From Dehalococcoidales bacterium (lineage in GTDB: Bacteria; Chloroflexota; Dehalococcoidia; Dehalococcoidales; BS750m-G39), in contig JAGMCH010000046.1 in assembly GCA_023129255.1 (NCBI GenBank), positions 1-55,299 on the forward strand: a stretch of DNA of 55,299 nucleotides, written 5' to 3'. How positions within the stretch are numbered: position 1 is the stretch's first letter; every line of letters begins with the position of its first letter. Below the pieces are notes generated by a model. The model was not told the origin of the DNA. It ran no database searches and was given only the letters and a program-made list of their open reading frames with translations. Both the position numbers and the translations under genes were made by a program. This document shows positions 28,780 through 37,067 of this stretch, in pieces.

Positions 28780-29229
28780 CTAGACCTTACCTTTGCTGTC
28801 CAGCATTATGGTTACCGGACCATCGTTATGGATTTCAACCTGCATATACTGCTGAAAGCGGCCGGTTTCCACCTTTAGTCCGCTGGCTCTAACCTCGTCA
28901 ACAAACTGCTGGAATAGCTCCTCAGCCTCAGCCGGCGGCGCGGCATCGGTAAAACTGGGGCGGCGTCCCTTCCTGGTATCAGCCAGCAGGGTGAACTGGC
29001 TCACCAGCAGCAGCTCACCCCCAATATCCAGCGCCGAGAGGTTAAACCTCTCCTCCTGGTCAGAAAAAATGCGCAGATTGACAATCTTTTGTGCCAGATA
29101 GCGGGCATCTTTCTCGGTATCGCCACTGGCGACGCCGATAAAAGCCACCAACCCCCGGCCTATGCTGCCCACCACCTCTCCAGCCACACTCACCGAGGCG
29201 CCGGTGACCCGCTGCAAGAGCACTTTCAC
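28780..29229 (-). CDS. dtd: D-aminoacyl-tRNA deacylase
   Basis: MKVLLQRVTGASVSVAGEVVGSIGRGLVAFIGV; LLVSQFTLLADTRKGRRPSF; MQVEIHNDGPVTIML. Confidence 0.96.
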   Translation of the reverse strand: MKVLLQRVTGASVSVAGEVVGSIGRGLVAFIGVASGDTEKDARYLAQKIVNLRIFSDQEERFNLSALDIGGELLLVSQFTLLADTRKGRRPSFTDAAPPAEAEELFQQFVDEVRASGLKVETGRFQQYMQVEIHNDGPVTIMLDSKGKV

Positions 29230-29465
29230 TTCTTCCCCTTCTTGCCGCCGGGTAATTCTTTTTTACCCTCCCCCGGCTCAGGCACACCTTTACGGCTATC
29301 GGTAGTATAGAAACCGCTCCCCTTAAAAATAACAGGATTAGAGTGAAAAACGCGCTTAGCCTTTCCCCGGCACTTGGGGCATACAGCCACCGGCTTGGCA
29401 TCAAACCTCTGCTTCCTTTCAAAACGGAAATGACATGAACCGCACTCATACTCATAAGTAGGCAT
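29226..29465 (-). CDS. FmdB-family zinc ribbon protein
   Basis: MPTYEYECGSCHFRFERKQRFDAKPVAVCPKCRGKAKRVFH. Confidence 0.93.
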   Translation of the reverse strand: MPTYEYECGSCHFRFERKQRFDAKPVAVCPKCRGKAKRVFHSNPVIFKGSGFYTTDSRKGVPEPGEGKKELPGGKKGKK

Positions 29466-29533
29466 TATCTAACCTCACAAGTTTTTTCCTGAATATTTTA
29501 CCGTAACTGCTCGGCTAAGGCAAAAAACAGCCT

Positions 29534-30862
29534 TCACCTTATTAAGGAAAGCCTGGTTGCCTGCTCCATTGCCTCGGCTACCACAAACAGCGAACCAGCG
29601 ATGCAGATAAGGTCTTTGCCCCCGGCTAGAGCCAGAGCCCGGGATAGCGCCGAGGGGACGTCCTCCACCGCCTGGGCTTTTACTCCGTGGCGGGCAAATT
29701 CAGCCGCCAGAGGCGCCGTCGCCATAGCCCGAGGATGGCGAGAGCGAGTGACAATTACCTTATCAAAAAGGGGAACCAGCTCTGAGACTATGCTGGCTAT
29801 ATCCTTATCCAACGATGCCCCGATAACTAAGATAGCCTGGTTAAAGTCAAAGTATTGCTCAATAGACTGCGCTAGCTGCCGAGCGGCGCCAACATTATGG
29901 GCACCATCAACCACCACCAGCGGGCGACGGCTGAGAATCTGGAGCCTGCCCGGCCAGCTCACCCGCTTCAAGCCCTTAGAAATGCCTTCCCGGGAAATAT
30001 TTAAACCCTTATCAGCTAAAGCTTCCAAAGCAGCCACCGCCGTAGCGGCATTATCCAGCTGGTGCTGACCCAGAAGAGGAACGGAAAGCTCATAAATATC
30101 TCTTCTGCCCTGCACCCGAAGCCGCTGCCGAGATAAGTCAAATCCCAGCCCCTGCCAGGTAACGTCGCTGCCCACCATTATCAACTGTGCCCCATAATTC
30201 CGACAGGTCTCCCTGATTACCTCAGCCGCCTCATCGGGCTGGGGGGAACTAACCACCGTGCTTGCCGGCTTGATAATACCGCACTTCTCGGCAGCAATCT
30301 CAGCCAGAGAATTGCCCAACACATCCATATGGTCAAAGCTGACCGAGGTGATAATGCAGACCACGGGCTTAATCACACTGGTGGCATCAAACTTCCCTCC
30401 CATCCCCACCTCCAGTACCTGAAACTCCACCTCCTTTTGCCCGAAGTAGGCAAAAGCCAGTGCCGTCAGGAACTCAAAGGTAGTCAGCTCACCATAGGTG
30501 GCTTTCCGATTCACTGCCTCAACCTGAGGCTTAAGCCTTGCCACCAGCCGGGCTAACTCTTCCTCAGAGATTAACTCCCCATCAACCCTGATACGCTCTC
30601 TCCAGGTATGTAGATGAGGTGAGGTGTAAAGCCCGGTGGTATAACCTGAGGTGGTGAGGGCTGAAGCCACCATAGCCGCCACACTTCCCTTGCCATTGGT
30701 GCCAGTGATATGGATAGAGCTGGCTTTGCGGTGAGGGTCCCCCAGATAAGCCAGTAGTTCATCCACACGCCTGAGGTCATAGAATGCCGGGTCATGCGGC
30801 ATGCCTACTTTTTCGTAGTCGGTATAGCTATTGATATAATCTATGGCTTCCTGGTATTTCAC
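29534..30862 (-). CDS. folC: Folylpolyglutamate synthase/dihydrofolate synthase
   Basis: IHITGTNGKGSVAAMVASAL; FDHMDVLGNSLAEIAAEKCGIIK; VDGAHN. Confidence 0.95.
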   Translation of the reverse strand: MKYQEAIDYINSYTDYEKVGMPHDPAFYDLRRVDELLAYLGDPHRKASSIHITGTNGKGSVAAMVASALTTSGYTTGLYTSPHLHTWRERIRVDGELISEEELARLVARLKPQVEAVNRKATYGELTTFEFLTALAFAYFGQKEVEFQVLEVGMGGKFDATSVIKPVVCIITSVSFDHMDVLGNSLAEIAAEKCGIIKPASTVVSSPQPDEAAEVIRETCRNYGAQLIMVGSDVTWQGLGFDLSRQRLRVQGRRDIYELSVPLLGQHQLDNAATAVAALEALADKGLNISREGISKGLKRVSWPGRLQILSRRPLVVVDGAHNVGAARQLAQSIEQYFDFNQAILVIGASLDKDIASIVSELVPLFDKVIVTRSRHPRAMATAPLAAEFARHGVKAQAVEDVPSALSRALALAGGKDLICIAGSLFVVAEAMEQATRLSLIR

Positions 30863-30960
30863 ACTCGGCTAATTATATCATTGCCGCTAGCTGTCAACAA
30901 TCTAAGACACTTGACCTAGCCCACAGGGGCTGATATTATCAACCTATCTGGGGGTGCGAG

Positions 30961-31785
30961 GTGAATTTCAACGAAAAGCTGATAAATGCAATGAAAAGGA
31001 ATGAGAGCCTACTCTGCATCGGGCTTGACCCTGACCCGGAGCTGATGCCGAGCGGGATGGGGGTTTTAAAATTCAATAAGGCAATTATTGATGCTACCTC
31101 TGACCTAGTATGCGCCTACAAACTCAACCTCGCCTTTTATGAGGCCCTTGATGATGGGATTGACGACCTGAAGCGCACTATTAAGTACATACCGGATAAT
31201 ATTCCAGCAATTGCCGATGCTAAACGGGGTGATATCGGCAACACCGCCAGAGCCTATGCCAAGGCTATTTTCACCAACCTCGGCTTTGATGCCACTACCG
31301 TGAACCCCTACCTCGGCTTCGATTCAATAGAGCCTTTTATTGAGCAGTGGGATAAGGGAATATTTATCCTGTGCCGGACATCAAACCCCGGTGCCGCTGA
31401 TTTCCAGAGCCTGCCCTTTGTCTTAAAGCGCAAGCAACTCCCCCTATTTGAGATAGTAGCCCTCAGAGCCGCTCAGTGGAATAAACAAAGCAATAACATT
31501 GGGCTGGTGATGGGAGCCACCTATCCTGAGGAACTAAAACTGATAAGGCAAAATCACCCCAATATGCTACTCTTGATACCCGGCATTGGTGCTCAGGGAG
31601 GAGACCTGGCTTCAGCAGTTCGCTATGGGGCCAATGCTCGGGGGCAGAAGGCGATTTTCTCCTCGTCAAGGCAAATCATATACGCCTCAAGGGGAAGGGA
31701 CTTCGCCGAGGCAGCGCGGCAGGTTGCCTCATCACTAAGAGATGAGATTAACTATCATCGCTCTACCCTAACCTCAGCTCGTTGA
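30961..31785 (+). CDS. pyrF: Orotidine 5'-phosphate decarboxylase (type 2)
   Basis: [44 protein letters not shown]; start GTG/near 30961. Confidence 0.93.
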   Translation: MNFNEKLINAMKRNESLLCIGLDPDPELMPSGMGVLKFNKAIIDATSDLVCAYKLNLAFYEALDDGIDDLKRTIKYIPDNIPAIADAKRGDIGNTARAYAKAIFTNLGFDATTVNPYLGFDSIEPFIEQWDKGIFILCRTSNPGAADFQSLPFVLKRKQLPLFEIVALRAAQWNKQSNNIGLVMGATYPEELKLIRQNHPNMLLLIPGIGAQGGDLASAVRYGANARGQKAIFSSSRQIIYASRGRDFAEAARQVASSLRDEINYHRSTLTSAR

Positions 31786-31795
31786 GACAAAAAGC

Positions 31796-31987
31796 ATGGT
31801 TATGGAGATAAAGCTGGGCGATGTGGTTCGCCTCAAGAAGAAGCACCCCTGTGGCAGCTATGAGTGGCAGGTGGTCAGGCTGGGGGCTGATATCGGCATT
31901 AAATGCCTCAAGTGCCAGCGCCGCGTGCTCCTGGAGCGGGCGGTCTTCGAGCGCCGGGTCAAAACCTTTATCTCCAGAGGTCAGTAA
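31796..31987 (+). CDS. DUF951 domain protein
   Basis: [42 protein letters not shown]. Confidence 0.88.
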   Translation: MVMEIKLGDVVRLKKKHPCGSYEWQVVRLGADIGIKCLKCQRRVLLERAVFERRVKTFISRGQ

Positions 31988-33207
31988 TGGCTCGCCGCAT
32001 TATGCATATTGACCTTGATGCCTTCTTTGTCTCGGTAGAGCAGGTAGAAAATCCCCAGCTTAAAGGTAAACCGGTGGTAGTTGGCGGCAGACCCCAGGGG
32101 CGGGGGGTGGTTGCCTCCGCCTCATATGAAGCCCGGACTTTTGGACTGCGTGCTGGTATGCCCCTGACCACCGCCAGCCGCCTTTGCCCCCAGGCTATTT
32201 TTATACAGGGCAGCTTCCCCAAGTACCGTGACGCCTCACAAAGGTTTATGGCTATCCTGGCTGACTTCTCCCCCTATCTTGAGCCAATGGGTCTTGACGA
32301 GGCATATCTGGATGCCACTGGCTTTGAATCCATCCATGGCTCCACCCATCAAATGGCAGCGAAGATAAAGCAGCGGATTAAGGATGAACTGGGGCTTACT
32401 GCCTCGGTGGGCATCGCCGGCGGCAAGATAGTAGCCAAGGTTGCCTCCGAGCTATCCAAGCCCGATGGACTGCTGGAGGTGGCAGCCGGCGAGGAGCGTT
32501 CTTTCCTGGCGCCGTTACCTGTAGCCAGACTGCCGGGAATAGGCAAAAAAACAGAACAGAAATTAAACAGCTTAAGTATTAATACTATAGGCAAACTATC
32601 TACCATGTCGTTGAGTGCCCTTAAAAGCCATTTTGGTGCGTCTGGTGAGGTTCTGCACCGATTTGCCAATGGCATTGATGATAGGGAGGTGAAGCCCCCC
32701 GCCGCCGCCAAGTCCACCAGCCGGGAGACTACCTTCGGCAAGGACACCAGAGACCGCTCCCTGCTAAAATCAACCCTCCGCTACCTCGGGGAGCGGGTTG
32801 GCGCCGACCTGCGCCAGAGGGGCAAGCGGGCGAGATGCATAACCCTAAAGCTGAGATATGCCGATTTCACCACCATCACCCGCCGCCACACCCTGGCTCA
32901 GACCACCGATAGCGACCAGACCATCTTTGACACCGGACTAGGACTGCTAAACAAGGCGCTATCTGAAGAAAGACAAGCGGTGCGCCTTATTGGCATTGGG
33001 GTATCAGAGCTGGTTGAGGCGGGCAAACAGCTGGATATGCTGGATACCTCCGCCCGGAGACAGGAGCAGCTAAATAAAGCTATAGACCGCATCCGCAAAA
33101 AATACGGCTTTACCGCCATCCAGACGGGAAGGACACTGAAGTTAAAAGACATTTTCCCCGAGGACGGGGAAGGCTATACCCTCCAGACGCCGAGTTTGTC
33201 GAGATAG
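31987..33207 (+). CDS. dinB: DNA polymerase IV
   Basis: Start [46 protein letters not shown]. Confidence 0.95.
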   Translation: MARRIMHIDLDAFFVSVEQVENPQLKGKPVVVGGRPQGRGVVASASYEARTFGLRAGMPLTTASRLCPQAIFIQGSFPKYRDASQRFMAILADFSPYLEPMGLDEAYLDATGFESIHGSTHQMAAKIKQRIKDELGLTASVGIAGGKIVAKVASELSKPDGLLEVAAGEERSFLAPLPVARLPGIGKKTEQKLNSLSINTIGKLSTMSLSALKSHFGASGEVLHRFANGIDDREVKPPAAAKSTSRETTFGKDTRDRSLLKSTLRYLGERVGADLRQRGKRARCITLKLRYADFTTITRRHTLAQTTDSDQTIFDTGLGLLNKALSEERQAVRLIGIGVSELVEAGKQLDMLDTSARRQEQLNKAIDRIRKKYGFTAIQTGRTLKLKDIFPEDGEGYTLQTPSLSR

Positions 33208-33232
33208 GGGGTAAACTAGTCGACTTTACCCC

Positions 33233-33625
33233 CTACCCCTCATCCAGCAGCCGCTTTTCACCCTTTATCTTCTGCAGGTCGGTTATGTCCTGGGTAACCT
33301 CCAGCGTGCCGATATAGTTACCAGCCTTGCCCCTGACCGGGAAATACCTGATATATATCCGGCGCCCCTTAAGTTCAATCCAGAATTCGGCGACCTTCCT
33401 CTTGCCCGACTTTAAGTCGCTTACGACCTCGTTTACCTTATGAATGCTTTGCTGCGGATGGCACTGCTGCACCTTCCTGCCGATGACCGCCGGAGTGCGC
33501 CGGAATATCCGGTCATCATGCCGGCTGTAATACCTGACGGTATCAGTCCCGTCAACGAAGGTTATATCTACCGGCAGTGCGTCAAAGATAGCCTCAAGTG
33601 TCTCAGTTGACAGTGTTTCCAGCAT
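33233..33625 (-). CDS. Stand-alone PAS-domain protein (PAS type found in DUF438 proteins)
   Basis: ALPVDITFVDGTDTVRYYSRHDDRIFRRTPAVIGRKVQQCHPQQSIHKV...GTLEVTQDIT. Confidence 0.85.
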   Translation of the reverse strand: MLETLSTETLEAIFDALPVDITFVDGTDTVRYYSRHDDRIFRRTPAVIGRKVQQCHPQQSIHKVNEVVSDLKSGKRKVAEFWIELKGRRIYIRYFPVRGKAGNYIGTLEVTQDITDLQKIKGEKRLLDEG

Positions 33626-33743
33626 AGCTCACCCCCAATCCTTATTACCTAATATATACCACTTAGTCCGACTTGAGTCTAGCCTTTTCATAAAGCTATA
33701 CTGTGGTATAATATATCAAGTTGTTCTGAGGTAGGTGGTCGCT

Positions 33744-34925
33744 ATGTGGGAATGGTTCATGGCTAACGGAATATGGATATTAATTGCCGTGGTGGCCGGG
33801 GTCATTCTGTTCTTTCTGCTCAAGCACTGGGCTCCCCGGGCGATAGAAAAGTTAGTACCCCTGCAATGGCGGGACCAACTGAGAGGCATCCAGAAGGTGG
33901 TAAGCTGGGTAATTATCGGTATCGGCGGGGTGATACTGGCTCTTGCCGTAGCTGCGGTTATCATCTCCCACTACGGCATGGATATCTCTCCGGCTCTGGA
34001 ACCGGTACGCGGCTGGCTACTGGAGCACGGCATTCTTATTTTAGTCATTATTGTACTATCCTATCTGGTTTATAAGATAGCCAAGGTACTAACCCCCAGA
34101 ATAGTTGGCAGGTATGTTAAAACAAGAGGCAAAGGGCGTCGTGCCCGGTCGGAGCATGCCAAGAGGGCAGAGACATTAAGTGGCGGCATCACCCAAATTA
34201 TCGCCATATTTATAATTGTAATTGCCCTTTTTATGATTCTTTCCGAGATAGGGATGGATATTACCCCCCTCCTAGCCAGCGCCGGAGTCGCCGGCATTGC
34301 CCTAGCCTTTGCCGCCCAGAACGCAATAAAAGACCTGATTGCTGGCTTCCTCATCATCTCCGAGAATCAGTTTGATGTCGGCGATGTCGTCCAAATCGCC
34401 GACAAAACCGGCATCGTGGAAGGGATTAATATCAGGCGGACTCTACTCCGAGACCTGGATGGTATTCTCCACATTGTCCCCAACGGTGAAATCAAGGTGG
34501 CCAGTAACTATACCATGATGTGGTCCCGGGTACACCTCAATATCAGTGTCGCCTACAAAGAAGACCTTGACCGGGTAATGGCCGTAATCAGAAGAGTATG
34601 GGAGGAAATGGCTTCAGAGCCAGATTGGGAACCTCATCTAATCTCAAAAACACCCTGGCTACTGCGGGTAAATGAGTTTGGGGACTCAGGAATTGTCATC
34701 AAGGTGGTGGGCGAAACCAAGCCCATGAGCCAATGGAATGTCATGGGGGAGCTGAGGAGAAGAATCAAGCGGGTCTTTGATGAGGAAGGGATAGAAATCC
34801 CCTGGCCCCACGTCAAGCTTTATATGGGTGAAAGTCCAGCAGAGACAGGGTTAACCTGTAAGGCTTGCTCTGGGGTCAACCCCCCGGGGAGTAAATTCTG
34901 CTCCCATTGCGGTGCCAAGCTTTAG
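33744..34925 (+). CDS. MscS-family mechanosensitive channel with C-terminal zinc ribbon
   Basis: ASAGVAGIALAFAAQNAIKDLIAGFLIISENQFDVGDVVQI; C-terminal CKACSGVNPPGSKFCSHCGAKL. Confidence 0.92.
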   Translation: MWEWFMANGIWILIAVVAGVILFFLLKHWAPRAIEKLVPLQWRDQLRGIQKVVSWVIIGIGGVILALAVAAVIISHYGMDISPALEPVRGWLLEHGILILVIIVLSYLVYKIAKVLTPRIVGRYVKTRGKGRRARSEHAKRAETLSGGITQIIAIFIIVIALFMILSEIGMDITPLLASAGVAGIALAFAAQNAIKDLIAGFLIISENQFDVGDVVQIADKTGIVEGINIRRTLLRDLDGILHIVPNGEIKVASNYTMMWSRVHLNISVAYKEDLDRVMAVIRRVWEEMASEPDWEPHLISKTPWLLRVNEFGDSGIVIKVVGETKPMSQWNVMGELRRRIKRVFDEEGIEIPWPHVKLYMGESPAETGLTCKACSGVNPPGSKFCSHCGAKL

Positions 34926-34975
34926 CCCGTCAAAGCAGAGAGAGGGACTGGAGGCGCTGCCACCAAATACGGCTG

Positions 34976-35001
34976 TGGGGCGGGATTGGGTGGGAAGAAA
35001 G
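34976..35001 (+). repeat. G-quadruplex-capable intergenic repeat core
   Basis: GTGGGGCGGGATTGGGTGGGAAGAAAG. Confidence 0.7.
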
Positions 35002-35107
35002 AGGTTGCTTCCAAGTTAGTCTCCTTGTCTTATTTCCAAGTGATGAGTTATAAAGAGGTTGCTTCCAAGTTAGTCTCCTTGTCTTATTTCCAAGTGATGA
35101 GTTATAA
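34998..35107 (+). repeat. Perfect 54-bp tandem duplication upstream of ilvE
   Basis: AAAGAGGTTGCTTCCAAGTTAGTCTCCTTGTCTTATTTCCAAGTGATGAGTTAT x2 plus 2 bp. Confidence 0.97.
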
Positions 35108-35108
35108 T
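35079..35108 (+). promoter_or_regulatory. sigma70-like promoter of ilvE
   Basis: TTGTCT (35079-35084), 18 bp, TATAAT (35103-35108); duplicate 54 bp upstream TTGTCT...TATAAA (35025-35054). Confidence 0.65.
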
Positions 35109-35136
35109 GAACGCTATCTAACAAGGAGAGGATTGA

Positions 35137-36084
35137 ATGCCATCTTATGCCTATTTTCATAAGCAATTTGTCCCCCTATCCCAAGCCAAGATAGGGGTTA
35201 TGACCCAGGCTCTTCACTACGGCACTGCCGTCTTTGAGGGCATCAGGGGCAACTGGAACAGCCAGCAAAAGCAGATTTACCTCTTCCGTCTCAGGGAGCA
35301 TTATGAGCGGATGCATGACGGCTGCCAAGTGTTAAATATTGACCTGCCTTATACCATAGATGAGCTATGCCAGATAACCGGCGAGCTGGTGGAAAGGTGC
35401 CGCTTTCAAGAAGATGTATATGTCCGCCCCCTGGCTTACAAGAGTTCTGAATCCTTGGGCGTCCGCCTCCATGACCTGGATTGTGATTTCTTAGCCTTTG
35501 TTATTCCCTGGGGACCCTACCTGGATATGGACAAAGCCAAGTGCGGCATCTCTTCCTGGCGGCGGCCTGATTATAACGTAATCCCGCCCAACGCCAAGGT
35601 TACCGGGCTCTATGTCAATAACGCCTTTGCCAAATCAGAGGCCATCGGGAAGGGCTTTGACGAAGCCATCATGCTCACCCCAGACGGTCATGTCTCGGAA
35701 GGCAGTGGCGAGAATATCTTCCTGGTTCTGGACGGTAAACTGGTCACCCCGGCCAGCGACAATCATATCCTGATGGGGATTACCCGCGATACGGTGATAA
35801 AACTGGCGCAACAGGAGCTGGGCGTCGAGACCACAGAGAGAAAGGTTGACCCCAGCGAGCTTTTTGCCGCCAGCGAGTGCTTCCTCACCGGCACCGCCGC
35901 CCACATAACCCCCATAGGGGAAATAGACCACCGCCAGATAGCTAGCGGCGAAATTGGTCAAATAACCAAGAAGCTACAACAGCTCTATTCTGAGGTAATA
36001 CGAGGCGATAACCCAAAATACCTTGATTGGTGCACCCCGGTCTATAAGCACCCTGAAAACTCCTGGATTTTTCAGGGTGCTTAA
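35137..36084 (+). CDS. ilvE: Branched-chain amino acid aminotransferase
   Basis: ALHYGTAVFEGIRGNWN; GFDEAIMLTPDGHVSEGSGENIFLV; ATG preceded by AAGGAGAG. Confidence 0.94.
   Translation: MPSYAYFHKQFVPLSQAKIGVMTQALHYGTAVFEGIRGNWNSQQKQIYLFRLREHYERMHDGCQVLNIDLPYTIDELCQITGELVERCRFQEDVYVRPLAYKSSESLGVRLHDLDCDFLAFVIPWGPYLDMDKAKCGISSWRRPDYNVIPPNAKVTGLYVNNAFAKSEAIGKGFDEAIMLTPDGHVSEGSGENIFLVLDGKLVTPASDNHILMGITRDTVIKLAQQELGVETTERKVDPSELFAASECFLTGTAAHITPIGEIDHRQIASGEIGQITKKLQQLYSEVIRGDNPKYLDWCTPVYKHPENSWIFQGA
36046..36082. repeat. Palindrome embedded in the last codons of ilvE
   Basis: AAGCACCCTGAAAA-9 nt-TTTTCAGGGTGCTT, perfect 14-bp stem. Confidence 0.85.
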
Positions 36085-36092
36085 AAGATAAG

Positions 36093-36662
36093 CTATTTTT
36101 TAGGCACACCTACCTGCAACGACTTGAGTAAGCAGATTACCTGGCAGCTTTCCTCCAGAGTGGTGGTGCAATTATGGGCTTCCTCAAGAAGTTGACCAAT
36201 GGCAAAGGTGCCATGACCATGAACCATGACAATCCGGTGCTTTTTTAATGCCTGGGCAATTATATCAGCCAGACCCCCGGATTCCACCTTCATATGCCAG
36301 CCCAGGACAGGTACCCTCCCCACTATAGTCTGACCTTCAGTATCAGTGGGCACAATCTCGGTTTCAGTCAGTGACAGGGCAACAGCATGAGGTGGGTGGG
36401 CATGAACAACGGCTAATGCCGGGGTCTCCCGATAAATAGCACGGTGGACAGCTAATTCTATTGACGCCAGCGGCGTATTGCGGTCATTTTTGTTTATCCC
36501 GGTCTCTATCAGGTCATGCTCCTCTAGACAGCCCAGCCGGCTAGTGCGGCGGGTAATGATGATACGCCCTCCCAGCCTGATACTCAGATTCCCGCTATGG
36601 GAGGAGACCAGCCCCTTGGTAAACAGGTCATGACCCACCGTCTGAAACTGAGATAAAATCAT
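36093..36662 (-). CDS. Class II aldolase/adducin family protein
   Basis: LVSSHSGNLSIRLGGRIIITRR; AVVHAHPPHAVALSL; VHGHGTFAIG. Confidence 0.92.
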   Translation of the reverse strand: MILSQFQTVGHDLFTKGLVSSHSGNLSIRLGGRIIITRRTSRLGCLEEHDLIETGINKNDRNTPLASIELAVHRAIYRETPALAVVHAHPPHAVALSLTETEIVPTDTEGQTIVGRVPVLGWHMKVESGGLADIIAQALKKHRIVMVHGHGTFAIGQLLEEAHNCTTTLEESCQVICLLKSLQVGVPKK

Positions 36663-36702
36663 GGCTCCCCTTTTATGACATCCTTGCGGAGCATAAACCT
36701 CT

Positions 36703-37056
36703 TTACCCTCCTGAGTCAAGTTCTTCCGGGGAGGGTTGTTCCGCCTCCGGCTCGGCTTTAGCCGCTTTCGGCTTGGTTTTAGCCGAAGCCGAGGCCTGGG
36801 CTTCATTTAGCCTCCTCATCAATCGTGACTTGCGGCGGGCGGCATTATTGGGGTGGATAATCCCCTTTTCCGCGGCTTTATCCAGAGAACTGATGGCAAC
36901 CTCCACCGCTTGCCGAGCCGCCTCAAGCTCGCCCAAGAAAATAAGCCTCTCCGCCTTAGTTATATTGGTCTTACACAGACTACGAATAGGCTTATTTCTA
37001 AGTCTCTTTCTTGCCGTTACCCGTACCCGTTTTTGAGCCGATTTAATACCTGGCAA
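36703..37056 (-). CDS. rpsT: 30S ribosomal protein S20 with low-complexity C-terminal extension
   Basis: KSAQKRVRVTARKRLRNKPIRSLCKT...GIIHPNNAARRKSRLMRRLN; tail KTKPKAAKAEPEAEQPSPEELDSGG. Confidence 0.93.
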   Translation of the reverse strand: MPGIKSAQKRVRVTARKRLRNKPIRSLCKTNITKAERLIFLGELEAARQAVEVAISSLDKAAEKGIIHPNNAARRKSRLMRRLNEAQASASAKTKPKAAKAEPEAEQPSPEELDSGG

Positions 37057-37067
37057 TCTCTACCTCC

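Noticed and set aside
31903-31986. Upstream extension of dinB ([14 protein letters not shown]...)
   Set aside because: Overlaps the DUF951 CDS out of frame; [14 protein letters not shown] at 31987 is the canonical start.
34930-35166. ORF (-) with an 18-aa internal repeat NSSLGNKTRRLTWKQPLY
   Set aside because: The repeat is simply the 54-bp DNA duplication (54 = 18 codons) read antisense; the ORF overlaps the ilvE start and promoter.
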